From Candidatus Bathyarchaeota archaeon A05DMB-3 (GTDB taxonomy: Archaea > Thermoproteota > Bathyarchaeia > Bathyarchaeales > Bathycorpusculaceae): DNA of 51,008 nucleotides. The translations under genes and the position numbers were made by a program. A model generated the notes under the pieces. The model worked only from the letters and a program-made list of their open reading frames with translations. It did no database searches and was not told the DNA's origin. Each line of letters begins with the position of its first letter. Positions within the stretch are counted from its first letter, which is position 1. Positions 1 to 9,260 of this stretch are shown piece by piece. The DNA is taken from positions 1 to 51,008 of the forward strand of contig JABFQN010000009.1 in NCBI GenBank assembly GCA_019685555.1. The letters run 5' to 3'.

Positions 1-719
<719 letters not shown>

Positions 720-993
720 TACGCGAACTCCCAGCTGACCAGCCGAGAACGCTTATTGCTATACGGCCGCAAAGCCAACTGGATTTGGAGGAAGAGATCC
801 ACATAGCCAAGCCCATTTCAGACCTAACAGTGTTAGCGTCAGGTCCACATTTTTGTGCCCGCAAATGGAGGCCAACCATCTTCATCCCTTTTGGGCGTTG
901 TACGCCTTTGCGGTTTGGGTTGGGCCGCCGCCTTAAATGCGGGCAGCCATGTTTTGCCAAGATAGATTTGGTTTTCTCAGCGGATATAAATAT
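720..993 (-). promoter_or_regulatory. 16S rRNA leader and promoter
   Basis: No convincing gene lies in 720-1068. On the minus strand, a TATA box TTTATATCC (complement of 982-990) preceded by a purine-rich BRE-like GGAAATA sits about 270 nt upstream of the mature 16S 5' end, which predicts transcription starting near 957-960. The leader between should contain the 16S processing stem, whose partner is outside the window. The open frames at 709-960 and 785-1027 overlap this leader and resemble nothing. Confidence 0.6.
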
Positions 994-1068
994 TTCCTTC
1001 CGTCCTAATATGTATTGTTATTCTTAAGTCAGCAGTCTTCGATTTCCTAAGGTTTCTCTTAGCCATGG

Positions 1069-1554
1069 TTAGCTGGCAGGTTTAAAATTGTTGATGTGGG
1101 TTTTTGAGTTTAACATTTCTCGCAAGGTGTTTGTTCTATACAGGACTGCTGTGAAATTAGGAGCCTTGCCTCCTTTTTCAATCGCTTCGACTAGCTCTTT
1201 GAGAACGTTTGTCTTCCACAATGTTTGAGGGTCAACTATGGCCGTTAGTGTTCCGAAGGCTTTGTTTACGCCTGTTTTTACTGCTTCGGTTCTGCCAAGT
1301 TTTGTTGTGTGTCTAACAACTTTTCCATGGATGTTGGGCCATTTTCTGCGACATTCTTGTATTGTTGCCCATGCAATTTCATAGGTGCAGTCGCTGCTTC
1401 CGTCGTCGACGACGATGATTTCGCAGAAACCCATGTATTGGGCTGCATTTTTGAAAAGGCTTAATAGGCACTTGGAAATGAATTTTTCACTATTATAGGC
1501 TGGGATAACTATGGAAACTGAAGGATGGAAGACGCTTTTGGGGGATGCTTGCAC
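1069..1554 (-). CDS. Glycosyltransferase family 2-like protein, C-terminally truncated
   Basis: The N-terminal half is a clear GT-A nucleotide-sugar binding fold: VSIVIPAYNS (about residues 13-22) and EIIVVDDGSSDCT (about 44-56), followed by the KLGRTEAVKTGVNKA stretch typical of GT2 enzymes. The DxD-containing region is weak (IVDPQTLW) and the protein stops at 161 residues, while usual members exceed 220. It starts with GTG immediately after a GGAGAG stretch, because an in-frame TGA lies just upstream. It is likely a shortened or decaying glycosyltransferase, and activity is doubtful. It lies alone beside the rRNA promoter. Confidence 0.6.
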   Translation of the reverse strand: MQASPKSVFHPSVSIVIPAYNSEKFISKCLLSLFKNAAQYMGFCEIIVVDDGSSDCTYEIAWATIQECRRKWPNIHGKVVRHTTKLGRTEAVKTGVNKAFGTLTAIVDPQTLWKTNVLKELVEAIEKGGKAPNFTAVLYRTNTLREMLNSKTHINNFKPAS

Positions 1555-1658
1555 CTCTCCACTTCCTCAAACATTAATTTGGGCTTTTCAAGAAATAAAG
1601 CAAGTATTCCCACGGGAAAATATTTCAGAAGAAACTATAATGGAAATGCATATAGCTG

Positions 1659-2567
1659 ATGCGTATTAAGATTTTAGAAGACTTAAATAACATCCACATA
1701 ACTTCTGAATCAATGGAAAGGCGAGGAAACCTCATGGAAGACTTGTCACGTTACTATACGCTTCTCAAAGACCCAACACGGCGGAAAATAATTGAGATTT
1801 TGGGTGTGCAAGAGAAGATTGGGTTTAAGGAGCTTCGCGAAAGCTTAGGCTTAGGCGTCGGCACTGTTTATTACCATCTTGACATGCTTTCCGACTTCCT
1901 TGAGCAAGATAAACAGCGGAAGTATAGACTAAACGCGAAGGGACAAATGCTCTACAGAGTCTTGAAGGAAGGCAGCGTTCCAGCCAGCCTTGGAATAAGC
2001 GAAACCATAAGCCATCGTGCGGCAAAGTGGCTTTTCCTCTCTCCGCTGTTTGCCTTAACAGTCAAACCGTTGAAGTTTTTGCCAATTTCCTTCGCCATTC
2101 TAATTTTAGGCGCCTATGGGGCTTCCATTGCAAGGCTTGAACCAGCCCTCTTCTTCTATTTTGAATATTCCAACCGCAGCCCACCAAGCATAGCAGTGCT
2201 CTTCATATTCAACTGGATAGGCCTATTCCTATTCGCAGAAGCCCTAGCCAACATCCTCTTCAAACGTTTTGGAAACGACCTCCAACTTTTCACGTGCATA
2301 GGGCTGGCTGCCCTTCCGTTAGCGGCTTTTCCTTACATATACGTGACTGTTCCAACATTTTTAGAACTCCTCAACCTATATAGCTGGGAGCTTGTGGAAA
2401 ATTTAAGGCAAGTTATACTGATAATTCTGCAGATTTGGACTCTTCTGCTTGTTTCAGCAGCCGCGTGTTATGGGAAAGGCTTGAGACTTGACAAGGGCAT
2501 AATTTTAGGCTTAACAGCCATGTACTTAAACATAGCAATCCTCTTCATCCTCGGAAGATTCACATAG
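1659..2567 (+). CDS. Winged-helix regulator with multi-pass membrane domain
   Basis: Residues about 26-95 form an ArsR-type winged helix (YYTLLKDPTRRKIIEIL, then GVGTVYYHLDML as recognition helix). The remainder holds about five hydrophobic segments (around 125-155, 170-195, 205-230, 245-265 and 280-300) in the arrangement of a Yip1-like membrane domain. It is therefore probably a membrane-tethered DNA-binding protein. The first ATG is given, but starts at 1713 or 1734 (after AGGCGAGGAAACC) fit the domain edge better. It precedes a secreted protein gene with a 100-nt gap. The ligand and targets cannot be read from sequence. Confidence 0.7.
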   Translation: MRIKILEDLNNIHITSESMERRGNLMEDLSRYYTLLKDPTRRKIIEILGVQEKIGFKELRESLGLGVGTVYYHLDMLSDFLEQDKQRKYRLNAKGQMLYRVLKEGSVPASLGISETISHRAAKWLFLSPLFALTVKPLKFLPISFAILILGAYGASIARLEPALFFYFEYSNRSPPSIAVLFIFNWIGLFLFAEALANILFKRFGNDLQLFTCIGLAALPLAAFPYIYVTVPTFLELLNLYSWELVENLRQVILIILQIWTLLLVSAAACYGKGLRLDKGIILGLTAMYLNIAILFILGRFT

Positions 2568-2666
2568 AGTTCGAGGTTTCTAGAACTTTTAGATGTTGAT
2601 ATTCGGGTTTTATGGAAGCGGTTTTCTTAATAAGCCGTTTTGCCTAGTCTTTTTCGGTGAAAAGGC

Positions 2667-4004
2667 ATGAAAAATATGAGAAAAGCGTTAAAGGCGTTTT
2701 CTTTAGCCTTTCTGTTGATGTCTATAACAGCGCCATTGGCCCTCATCAATAATGTGAGCGCTGCAGATGCGCAGGGATTAAATGTTAGCTATGGGTCTTA
2801 CGGCAGCAAGTGGGTGAAAATACAAACAGACTTGATAACCATTCTGTTCCCTGCTGGTGGAAAGAAGCCAATGTTTCTATGGTGGTATGCCAACGACACC
2901 AGCAACATTTACGTAGTCAAATACAAGGGCTTGATAGAATATATGACATTGGACTATGAATATTATCGTATTGCCTGCGAGGCTAATTCCCTCACCATTC
3001 GCGAAAGACTAATGGCAAAGTATGCCTCTTCTGGGCAACATCAAACGGAGATCAGAAATAGAATAATGTATTGGGGATGGTGGTTAGGATTTCATCCAGC
3101 CCTCCTGCCCTTCAGTGCTTGCACCTGGAACTTGACAGGCCCTGACAGCGTTACTAGGGAAGATGGTGTATCCTATATAGCGTTCAACTTTACTCTTGTG
3201 AAGGCGCCTCCAATATTTGATTTCACCGAAGGTAATGTGGTTATTCGCTGTAGGTTCTACGCCACAGACGCAACAGAAAGCGCTCATGGACTATACAACT
3301 ACACGGTAAAAGCTGGAGAGCTTAAAATGGATTTAGTCATACAGAATTGGGAGTGGAACATTGACAAACTCAACGACCTATTTGAATACCTTGAAAATCT
3401 CGGTTATACTGTCCCGAAGCTGAAGGCTGGTTTAGCGTTATGGGTGGACATGGCCTCTCTGAACATCACTAAGCTTTCAACGGCGGAACAAGATGTCGAA
3501 ACAACACCGCCAACTCTGCCTGAAAGTGTTGCTAACGCCGCATTGGAACCAGTGGAGGTGAACTCCGGCGTGTCAGACATCGTTGCGGGTGGACAAAGAA
3601 TTCAAGTAAGAAATAAGGTATCCAGTGAGACGACAGCACTGAATGTTAGAACTCGCCTGCATGAACGTTTCCGGCTGCGCTTCGCCAAGGAAAGCCAGAC
3701 ATTGGCGGGATTCTTCGATTTCGTGAACACTGCTGTTGTGATAAACTCCACAACTAGCGAAACCTCTGTAGTTAACGTAACAGCAGCCTATATGGCGGCC
3801 GGAAACCACCTACGACTGTTCATTGGTTATCCATACTTTGGAAGCAACATCCTTGAACATGACCCATCTATAGGTGTTGAACAAGCCATCCCCATATTGC
3901 CAAAGCTATTGTGGGTCTTGGTTGGCGCCACGGTTGTTATTGGTGTGGCTGTTGCTGCTGTGAAGTTGCTGAAGAAACCCGTCAACATTTTAGCTGTTAA
4001 ATAA
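2667..4004 (+). CDS. Secreted, C-terminally membrane-anchored protein of unknown function
   Basis: The N-terminus is a signal peptide (KKxx-type basic start, hydrophobic core to about residue 27, probable cleavage after NNVSA). A transmembrane helix near residues 412-432 is followed by a short basic tail, so the roughly 380-residue body should be extracellular. The body is rich in aromatic residues and N-glycosylation sequons (NDTS, NLT, NFT, NYT, NIT, NSTT). No family is recognised. It is a single gene preceded by the HTH-membrane regulator and followed by a T-rich stretch. Confidence 0.6.
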   Translation: MKNMRKALKAFSLAFLLMSITAPLALINNVSAADAQGLNVSYGSYGSKWVKIQTDLITILFPAGGKKPMFLWWYANDTSNIYVVKYKGLIEYMTLDYEYYRIACEANSLTIRERLMAKYASSGQHQTEIRNRIMYWGWWLGFHPALLPFSACTWNLTGPDSVTREDGVSYIAFNFTLVKAPPIFDFTEGNVVIRCRFYATDATESAHGLYNYTVKAGELKMDLVIQNWEWNIDKLNDLFEYLENLGYTVPKLKAGLALWVDMASLNITKLSTAEQDVETTPPTLPESVANAALEPVEVNSGVSDIVAGGQRIQVRNKVSSETTALNVRTRLHERFRLRFAKESQTLAGFFDFVNTAVVINSTTSETSVVNVTAAYMAAGNHLRLFIGYPYFGSNILEHDPSIGVEQAIPILPKLLWVLVGATVVIGVAVAAVKLLKKPVNILAVK

Positions 4005-4030
4005 TCCTCCCTTTTTCTTTTGTTTGGATA
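4005..4030 (+). terminator. Pyrimidine/T-rich terminator
   Basis: Just after the TAA stop, the strand reads CCTCCCTTTTTCTTTTG. This is a T-run of the kind that ends archaeal transcription without a hairpin. It is called on composition alone. Confidence 0.4.
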
Positions 4031-4093
4031 TATTTTTGTTTTGGAAGTAAAAGTTTATATTGTGTATTGCTACGTAATATTTGGGATTTATGC

Positions 4094-4216
4094 ATGCGCG
4101 TCAAGACAGAGAACGATGAAATCCGCTGGCAGGTCGTAAAGGCTATGCTGGACGAATTTCCAACTTTAAGAGAAAAGGTTGAAGCCTATATAGAAAAACA
4201 GAAACCAAAACAATAA
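4094..4216 (+). CDS. Small 40-residue protein, unknown
   Basis: The frame ATGCGCGTCAAG... to TAA encodes a 40-residue charged, helical-looking peptide (MRVKTENDEIRWQVV at its start, ending EKQKPKQ). A good TATA-like AAGTTTATATTG lies at about 4047-4058, at a proper distance for a leaderless or short-leader mRNA. Codon choice looks natural. No family is recognised, but the amphipathic pattern is unlike random translation. Confidence 0.4.
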   Translation: MRVKTENDEIRWQVVKAMLDEFPTLREKVEAYIEKQKPKQ

Positions 4217-4236
4217 ATTGTTTGTTGTAAACGGTT

Positions 4237-4587
4237 TTAAATGGGGTTTCTTTTAAGTAGGTGTGGCGGAGGAACCTTAACGTTGTTTCTGCCGTTTTCG
4301 TTTTCGGTTTTGAGAAGCTCTGTGATTTCGCGGTAGCGTTGAAGAAACTCTAAGCCTTTCTGTGTTGCTTTATAAATCTCTTTATCGTTTTCAACTTTTC
4401 TGTCGATTAGGTTTATCTTTAACATGAAACTCAAATAGTCGTTAAGTTGTGTGAAGCTAAGATTTGCTCTATACATTATCTGGGTTTTTAAAACGCCTTC
4501 TCTGGCTATTTCTAAAATTTCGGAAATTATGTAGAGTTTGTCTCGCCTTTTTGGGCATGGGTTTGAGCCCCAAACATTCATTTCCAC
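4237..4587 (-). CDS. Winged helix-turn-helix protein (HTH_45-like)
   Basis: This 116-residue protein starts its domain at RRDKLYIISEILEIAREG, then KTQIMYRANLSFTQLNDYLSFMLKINLI and a wing ending YKATQKGLEFLQRY. That is the pattern of the small archaeal winged-helix family with one-domain regulators, often found in many copies per genome in Thermoproteota. The C-terminal 25 residues are low-complexity and charged. It is monocistronic, convergent with the preceding small ORF. A role as a local transcription regulator is inferred. Confidence 0.75.
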   Translation of the reverse strand: MEMNVWGSNPCPKRRDKLYIISEILEIAREGVLKTQIMYRANLSFTQLNDYLSFMLKINLIDRKVENDKEIYKATQKGLEFLQRYREITELLKTENENGRNNVKVPPPHLLKRNPI

Positions 4588-4776
4588 AATATTCCTCTCA
4601 ACAAGTTTTCAAGAGGGAGAAGGCGCATGGTCCATTTTAAGCGGTGTTTCCACTGTACAACTATTACTGTTCTCGTAATATTTTCTAGAAGAATCTTCTA
4701 CATCAGCCTTGCATGTTTAGCCGTTAAGAAGAATTTATCTTTTTAAAGGGAGAATAATCCAGAGAGGTGAACGAAA

Positions 4777-5277
4777 ATGCTTGTAGGTTTAATAGCGGAC
4801 ACCCATGATTATCTGCCAATGGTGGAAAAAGCCGTAAAAAGGCTTAATGGGGAAGGCGTTGAACTCGTGCTCCATGCTGGAGACTACGTGGCTCCCTTCG
4901 TCATTCCAAAGTTTAAAGAGTTGAAGGCAAAGCTTGTAGGCGTTTTCGGCAACAACGACGGAGACCGCGAACTCTTAAAAAGGAGATTCAGCGAATGCAA
5001 TGCGCTGGAAATTCGTGGAAACTTCGCAAAAATATGCGTGGGCAAAGTTAAAATCGCACTGTTGCATGGACACGAGGAAGAACTTTTAAAGACTTTAATC
5101 GACAGTGGAAACTTCGATGTGGTGGTTCACGGACATACGCATAAGGCGGAAACATACACGAGCGGGAAAACTTTGGTGGTGAACCCCGGCGAAGCCTGCG
5201 GATACCTAACTGGAAAATCAACAATCGCACTGCTGGACACGGATAAACTTGAAGCGAAAATAATTAGCCTCCTTTAA
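4777..5277 (+). CDS. YfcE/MJ0936-family metallophosphoesterase
   Basis: Calcineurin-like phosphodiesterase of the short archaeal type (166 aa). Metal ligands are visible in order: LIADTHD (D8, H10), LHAGDY, FGNNDG, LHGHE and VVHGHTHKAE. MJ0936 and YfcE hydrolyse artificial phosphodiesters or cyclic nucleotides; the natural substrate is not known. A strong GAGAGGTGA ribosome site precedes the ATG. It ends 3' to 3' with moaA, the stop codons overlapping. A second paralogue lies at 41,011. Confidence 0.9.
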   Translation: MLVGLIADTHDYLPMVEKAVKRLNGEGVELVLHAGDYVAPFVIPKFKELKAKLVGVFGNNDGDRELLKRRFSECNALEIRGNFAKICVGKVKIALLHGHEEELLKTLIDSGNFDVVVHGHTHKAETYTSGKTLVVNPGEACGYLTGKSTIALLDTDKLEAKIISLL

Positions 5278-6200
5278 GCAAGACAGTATGGCTGTCTCCG
5301 CTGATTGGCAAGCTTAAAAAGTTCAGCTAACTCCTCGTCGCTTGCCCCGTTCCGCATAGGCGTTAGAACATCCACCGTGTTATCGTTTCTCATTAGACAC
5401 GGTTTAAGCTTTCCATCGCTTGTGACCCGCATGCGGGTGCAATGCCTACAGAATTCCGTGTTTTCAATGGGGTGGACAACTTCTACCTTCACGTCTGGCA
5501 TGTGGTATATGCGGCGGTTTTGCATGTATTTTCTGGCTTCAACCTTCAAGGCTTTCTGCTTTAACATCGCCTCATATTCGTCTAAGGGTTTATGGTAAGT
5601 GGCATAATACTCGCTGCTTATGTTTATGGGTTCAAGCTCTATAAGCTGCAGGACTGTTCCAGTTTCCCTTGCAAAACCCATCATCTCCGGCACTTGGGAA
5701 TCGTTTACACCTTTTAAAATAAGCATATTAAGCTTGACGGGGTTTAATCCAGCCTCAACAGCTGCTTTAACCCCTCTTAAAACGTTTTCCAGCCTACCGC
5801 CAGTCAGTTTGCAGTATACTTCTCCATCAATTGTTGGAAGGTTTATGTTTACCCTTTTCAAGCCGTTTGCGTATAGCTCTTTAGCCAACGGTTCAAGCAG
5901 TGTTCCATTGGTTGTCATGGAAAGCTCCTCTAAACCCTTTATAGCTGCTATGCCCTTCACTATCTGCACTATGTCCCTGCGCATTAAGGGTTCTCCGCCT
6001 GTAAGCTTAATCCTTGAAATGCCCAAAGCTACGGCGATTCTGGCAACGCGCACAATTTCTTCGGCGGTCATCTCTGTCAAACTTTCCCTAGATTTGTCTT
6101 CGCCTTCCGCGTGGCAGTAGCTGCAATGCAAGTTGCATGGTCTTGTAAGCGCTATCCTAAGGTTTAGTAATGGACGCCCGTAATGGTCCTTCAGCACCAT
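5274..6200 (-). CDS. moaA: GTP 3',8-cyclase MoaA
   Basis: First enzyme of molybdopterin synthesis, making 3',8-cH2GTP from GTP by radical SAM chemistry. The N-terminal [4Fe-4S] motif is C22xxxC26xxC29 (PCNLHCSYC), followed by KLTGGEPL. The C-terminal substrate cluster ligands are C251xxC254 and C268. At 308 residues it has the archaeal length. It is the last gene of moaC-moaB-moaA, starting 2 nt after moaB ends. Its tail ends QPYCLA, so the double-Gly terminus of bacterial MoaA is not conserved. Confidence 0.95.
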   Translation of the reverse strand: MVLKDHYGRPLLNLRIALTRPCNLHCSYCHAEGEDKSRESLTEMTAEEIVRVARIAVALGISRIKLTGGEPLMRRDIVQIVKGIAAIKGLEELSMTTNGTLLEPLAKELYANGLKRVNINLPTIDGEVYCKLTGGRLENVLRGVKAAVEAGLNPVKLNMLILKGVNDSQVPEMMGFARETGTVLQLIELEPINISSEYYATYHKPLDEYEAMLKQKALKVEARKYMQNRRIYHMPDVKVEVVHPIENTEFCRHCTRMRVTSDGKLKPCLMRNDNTVDVLTPMRNGASDEELAELFKLANQRRQPYCLA

Positions 6201-6202
6201 CG

Positions 6203-6733
6203 TTATTCCCGCGCATGCTTAACGATGTGTGCAGCTTCCGGCAATATAAGCTTTTCAAAACAAACCTTAACAGCGTCAGGCGAACCGGGAATACAGAAGA
6301 AAACTTTGCCTTTAGCTACGCCAGCCATGGCGCGAGATAAAACTGCGGCTGAGCCTATTCGCTTATAGCTTAAAAGCCTAAAAATTTCTCCAAAACCAGG
6401 TAAAATTTTCTCCATGAAAGGCGAAACTGTCTCTATAGTTAAGTCTGAAGGCGCTATGCCAGTGCCTCCACAGAAAATAATGACGTCTGCTTGAGCTGAT
6501 TCCAAAGCATGTCTTACGCTTTCTTCGATTAATGCTTTGTCGTCTGGAATAATTTTGCGAAACGCAACCAGATGCCCAGAACCCCTCACCAATCCTTCAA
6601 TAAGGTCGCCAGAATCATCCCTAACTTTTTCGCTCTTCTTCAATTTGTCATAGCGGGATGTGCTGCAAACGTAAATGCCAAAACTAAGCCTTTTAGGAGC
6701 TTCAGCCCTATGTCTTTCTGCGCTTTCGCTCAT
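6203..6733 (-). CDS. moaB: Molybdopterin adenylyltransferase-type protein MoaB
   Basis: MoaB/Mog family, which adenylylates molybdopterin before molybdenum insertion. Diagnostic motifs are CGGTGIAPSDLTIE and, near the C-terminus, FFCIPGSPDAVK, with SYKRIGSAAVLSRAMAG between them. Length (176 aa) is normal. The first dozen residues (MSESAERHRAEAPKR) are charged and overlap the moaC end by 26 nt. The operon moaC-moaB-moaA shows that the cell makes a pterin cofactor for tungsten or molybdenum enzymes, which are not encoded here. Confidence 0.93.
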   Translation of the reverse strand: MSESAERHRAEAPKRLSFGIYVCSTSRYDKLKKSEKVRDDSGDLIEGLVRGSGHLVAFRKIIPDDKALIEESVRHALESAQADVIIFCGGTGIAPSDLTIETVSPFMEKILPGFGEIFRLLSYKRIGSAAVLSRAMAGVAKGKVFFCIPGSPDAVKVCFEKLILPEAAHIVKHARE

Positions 6734-7169
6734 CTTGAAGCCTTTCCTTAACCTTCTTTTCTACACGGATATCTTCAATAACCGTAAAGGGGTATTGACC
6801 TTCAACGTCTTTCTCATACTGCTTAACCATGTCCCAGATTGTAAGAAGGCTCATGACTGTTGCCACTAGTGCTTCCATTTCAACGCCTGTCTGCGCCTCT
6901 GTTTTAATGGTTGATGAAACTTTAACCGTTGAATTGTCTGGGATTTCTATGTCTACTTTCACGTTTGTAAGGGGCAGTGGATGGCAGAATGGGATTAAAA
7001 TGCTTGTCTCCTTTGCAGCCAGTGTTCCAGCAATTTTCGCCGTGTAAATTGGGTCTCCCTTCTCGATTTTCCCATGCTTAATCAGTTTTATGGTTTCTGG
7101 TTTCAGCCTAATTTTCCCAGTTGCAGTTGCTTCACGGAAGACCTTGGGTTTTCCAGTTATGTCAACCAT
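6708..7169 (-). CDS. moaC: Cyclic pyranopterin monophosphate synthase MoaC
   Basis: Second step of molybdopterin synthesis. Characteristic segments are VDITGKPKVFREATATG, IPFCHPLPLT (active-site His region) and KTEAQTGVEMEALVA. Start: the ATG giving MVDITGKP fits the family's usual N-terminus. An upstream TTG (7187) or GTG (7175) is possible, since the AGGAG ribosome site lies just before 7187. It is the first gene of the three-gene moa run, and its 3' end overlaps moaB. Confidence 0.93.
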   Translation of the reverse strand: MVDITGKPKVFREATATGKIRLKPETIKLIKHGKIEKGDPIYTAKIAGTLAAKETSILIPFCHPLPLTNVKVDIEIPDNSTVKVSSTIKTEAQTGVEMEALVATVMSLLTIWDMVKQYEKDVEGQYPFTVIEDIRVEKKVKERLQDERKRRKT

Positions 7170-7240
7170 CGCCACTTTAAGCCACAACTCCTTCCTTTTC
7201 AGTAGGGTGTAGGCTGGTTATTTAACAGTTCTGAAAGATG

Positions 7241-7534
7241 TTAGCGAATGTTTTCTGCGTTTTCCCAAGTTTCTAAAAGCGTTTGTATAGCCTTAGCCTT
7301 CACTGAGTTCTCGTTAAACCTGTATAGACGGATTCTTCCAAACCTTTTGTGTTGAAGGATTCCCTCATTCTCAAGAATCTTTAAATGTTTCATTGTGGTT
7401 TTGTGGTTTGCGCCAAGCCTTCTAGCAATCTCGGTAACGTTTAACTCCCTTATTTTGGATAGAATTTTCAAAATTTTTATGCGCAGCTTGTTTCCAAGCA
7501 CTGTCTCTATTTGCATGTTTACCATAATTAGCAT
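7241..7534 (-). CDS. ArsR-like winged-helix regulator
   Basis: This 97-residue protein is essentially one winged helix: GNKLRIKILKILSKIRELNVTEIARRLG, with recognition helix ANHKTTMKHLKILENEGIL and a wing KRFGRIRLYRFN. There is no metal-binding cysteine pair of classical ArsR sensors, so the signal is unknown. It follows the HIT-like gene by 11 nt on the same strand, forming a two-gene unit, and a link between the two is inferred from that. Confidence 0.8.
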   Translation of the reverse strand: MLIMVNMQIETVLGNKLRIKILKILSKIRELNVTEIARRLGANHKTTMKHLKILENEGILQHKRFGRIRLYRFNENSVKAKAIQTLLETWENAENIR

Positions 7535-7545
7535 ATGTGAATATT

Positions 7546-7941
7546 TTAAGTTTGGTCTGGATACATGTTGTCTACAACTTTAATCCATCTTGTGGCGAGG
7601 ATCTGGTCAAAGTCTTCGCTTTTAGGGTCGAGATCCGATGCGACTAAATGCCAATGGTCGTTAATGGTGGCGAAGGTGCTGTCTAAAATGACGAATTTTG
7701 GAGTGTATTTGAAGACTTCCCTACCTATTTGGGAGATTATGCTTAAGGCGCGTTCATATGCTTTATAGGGTATTGTGTGTTGGTGTCGCTTATAGATTAT
7801 CATGATTCTTTCCCTATGCCCCTTAAGATTTTTCGTCCTCAAAACAATGAAGGAGTCGTCTTGATAGAAGATTTTCTCTTTCTGCAATTCTAAATCGCAG
7901 AGGGGACAGTTCGCCACCATGATGTTTGCCTCCATTAGCAT
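7546..7941 (-). CDS. HIT-superfamily-like protein with N-terminal zinc knuckle
   Basis: A CPLCDLE zinc-type CxxC near residue 12 is followed by a strand-rich body. Near residue 110 is INDHWHLVASD, which resembles the histidine-triad motif of HIT nucleotide hydrolases/transferases with only two histidines kept in order (HWH). Length is 131 residues, or 124 if the second ATG is used. HIT proteins act on nucleoside phosphoramidates and dinucleotides; the substrate here is unknown. It is co-directional with and 11 nt upstream of the HTH gene. Confidence 0.6.
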   Translation of the reverse strand: MLMEANIMVANCPLCDLELQKEKIFYQDDSFIVLRTKNLKGHRERIMIIYKRHQHTIPYKAYERALSIISQIGREVFKYTPKFVILDSTFATINDHWHLVASDLDPKSEDFDQILATRWIKVVDNMYPDQT

Positions 7942-7984
7942 GTAGATAAATGGAAGAAGAGAAATATCTATTTATTGCAACCGT

Positions 7985-9175
7985 TTACCCGCTTTCCTTC
8001 TCTAAAAGCATAGCCAATTCCCTTTCCAGCTCGTGCGCTGGAATCCCTGGAAGACAGATAAGCGTTGTTCTTCCACGTTGACCCGTTGAAGAAACACTCT
8101 TTTCGATTATGCCCAAGGCTGAGAGGACTTGGAGGTATTTCCATAACTGCGTGTGGGTGTGGGGTTCCACGCCAAACTCTTCGCAGACAACTGCATACGC
8201 TTGTTCCACCTCGGTTATGGAAGCGTAAGCTCTATCATTTTCTTTGAAGAATCTCGCCATGCCCAATAGGAAAAGTTTTTCATGTAGGCTTAACGAAGCC
8301 AAATCGCTTTTACGCGTAATTGCATATATGCTTGAAACAGCTTTTCTTACACATTCTGGAGTCACTGCCCCTAAATCTTCAGCGTCTGCGTATTTTCCAG
8401 CCCTCCATAAGAGTTCTATCGCGAAACGGGCGTTTCCCCCTTCTGAATGGGCAAGCTCAGCGATTAGGCTTATTGTGTCTTCTGAAACCGCCAAAGGTTT
8501 GAAGGCTAATTGAACTCTGTCGCTTATTATGTCTACAAGCTGTTCTTTTGAATACTTTTCTAACCGTATTATGTTTGATTGCAATGTGCTTCTAGTGCTT
8601 GGGTCTAGGCTTTCAACAGCCTTTACATTTTTTAATATGCATATGAGCGAAATCCTTTGGGGCTTGTTTAGTCTTGTTTCTTGTAGGCGGGTAAGCTTGT
8701 AAACCGGTTCTGAGCCTTCCTTTTCGATTAGGTTTTCAAACTCGTCAAGGGTTAAAATCACATGGGCGTTCTGTTCATCCAAAATCTGCAAGAAAATGTT
8801 TAGGAGCTCTTCTGCTGAAAAACCTCTTTTAGGAAAGTTTGGATGAAAAACTGAAACCGCATGATGCAGTATAAAGAATAGGCTCCCACGGTATTGACGG
8901 CAATTCACATGAATATAATGAAGGTTTAATCCCTGCTGTTTTGCTTGCTGAACGATGTCGGCTCCGAAGCGTTGGGAAAGCGCCGTTTTCCCTGTGCCAA
9001 CGTCTCCAACTATGAGAACCCTTTGAGCCATTTTTTCTGGAGTTGATAACATAAAACTGAAAAACTCTCTTAAAAGGCGCATTTCAGCTTCTCTGTGGGG
9101 AAGCCTACTGGGAACATAGGTTATGTCAAGCTTCGCTTCATCCTTAAACACACTGCGATACGCTGGCACCATCAA
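7985..9175 (-). CDS. Orc1/Cdc6-family AAA+ ATPase
   Basis: Archaeal initiator-type protein, 396 aa. Walker A is VGDVGTGKTA (G57-T64), Walker B is LTLDEFENL (D144, E145), with the lid domain around 210-280 and a C-terminal winged helix from about 300 (LSLHEKLFLLGMARFF onwards). Such proteins bind origin recognition boxes and load the MCM helicase. The N-terminus PHREAEMRLLREFF is the typical Orc1 entry. I saw no clear origin recognition boxes in the adjacent 85-nt gap (9176-9260), so whether this copy is an initiator or a paralogous regulator is open. Confidence 0.88.
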   Translation of the reverse strand: MMVPAYRSVFKDEAKLDITYVPSRLPHREAEMRLLREFFSFMLSTPEKMAQRVLIVGDVGTGKTALSQRFGADIVQQAKQQGLNLHYIHVNCRQYRGSLFFILHHAVSVFHPNFPKRGFSAEELLNIFLQILDEQNAHVILTLDEFENLIEKEGSEPVYKLTRLQETRLNKPQRISLICILKNVKAVESLDPSTRSTLQSNIIRLEKYSKEQLVDIISDRVQLAFKPLAVSEDTISLIAELAHSEGGNARFAIELLWRAGKYADAEDLGAVTPECVRKAVSSIYAITRKSDLASLSLHEKLFLLGMARFFKENDRAYASITEVEQAYAVVCEEFGVEPHTHTQLWKYLQVLSALGIIEKSVSSTGQRGRTTLICLPGIPAHELERELAMLLEKESG

Positions 9176-9260
9176 TCCTCAAGGAAAATATGTTTAAACC
9201 TCTGTTATGCTTTTCCCTTCAAACAGTCAATGCGAAGAGTGTTTGGGAGGCGCGGATTGA

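Noticed and set aside
4684-4701. Small palindrome TAGAAG-AAT-CTTCTA upstream of the first phosphoesterase
   Set aside because: Six-base arms are common by chance and it lies about 80 nt before the start, so it is not strong enough to call an operator.
9176-9260. Replication origin next to the Orc1/Cdc6 gene
   Set aside because: The gap is short and I found no repeated origin-recognition-box-like motif or AT-rich unwinding region.
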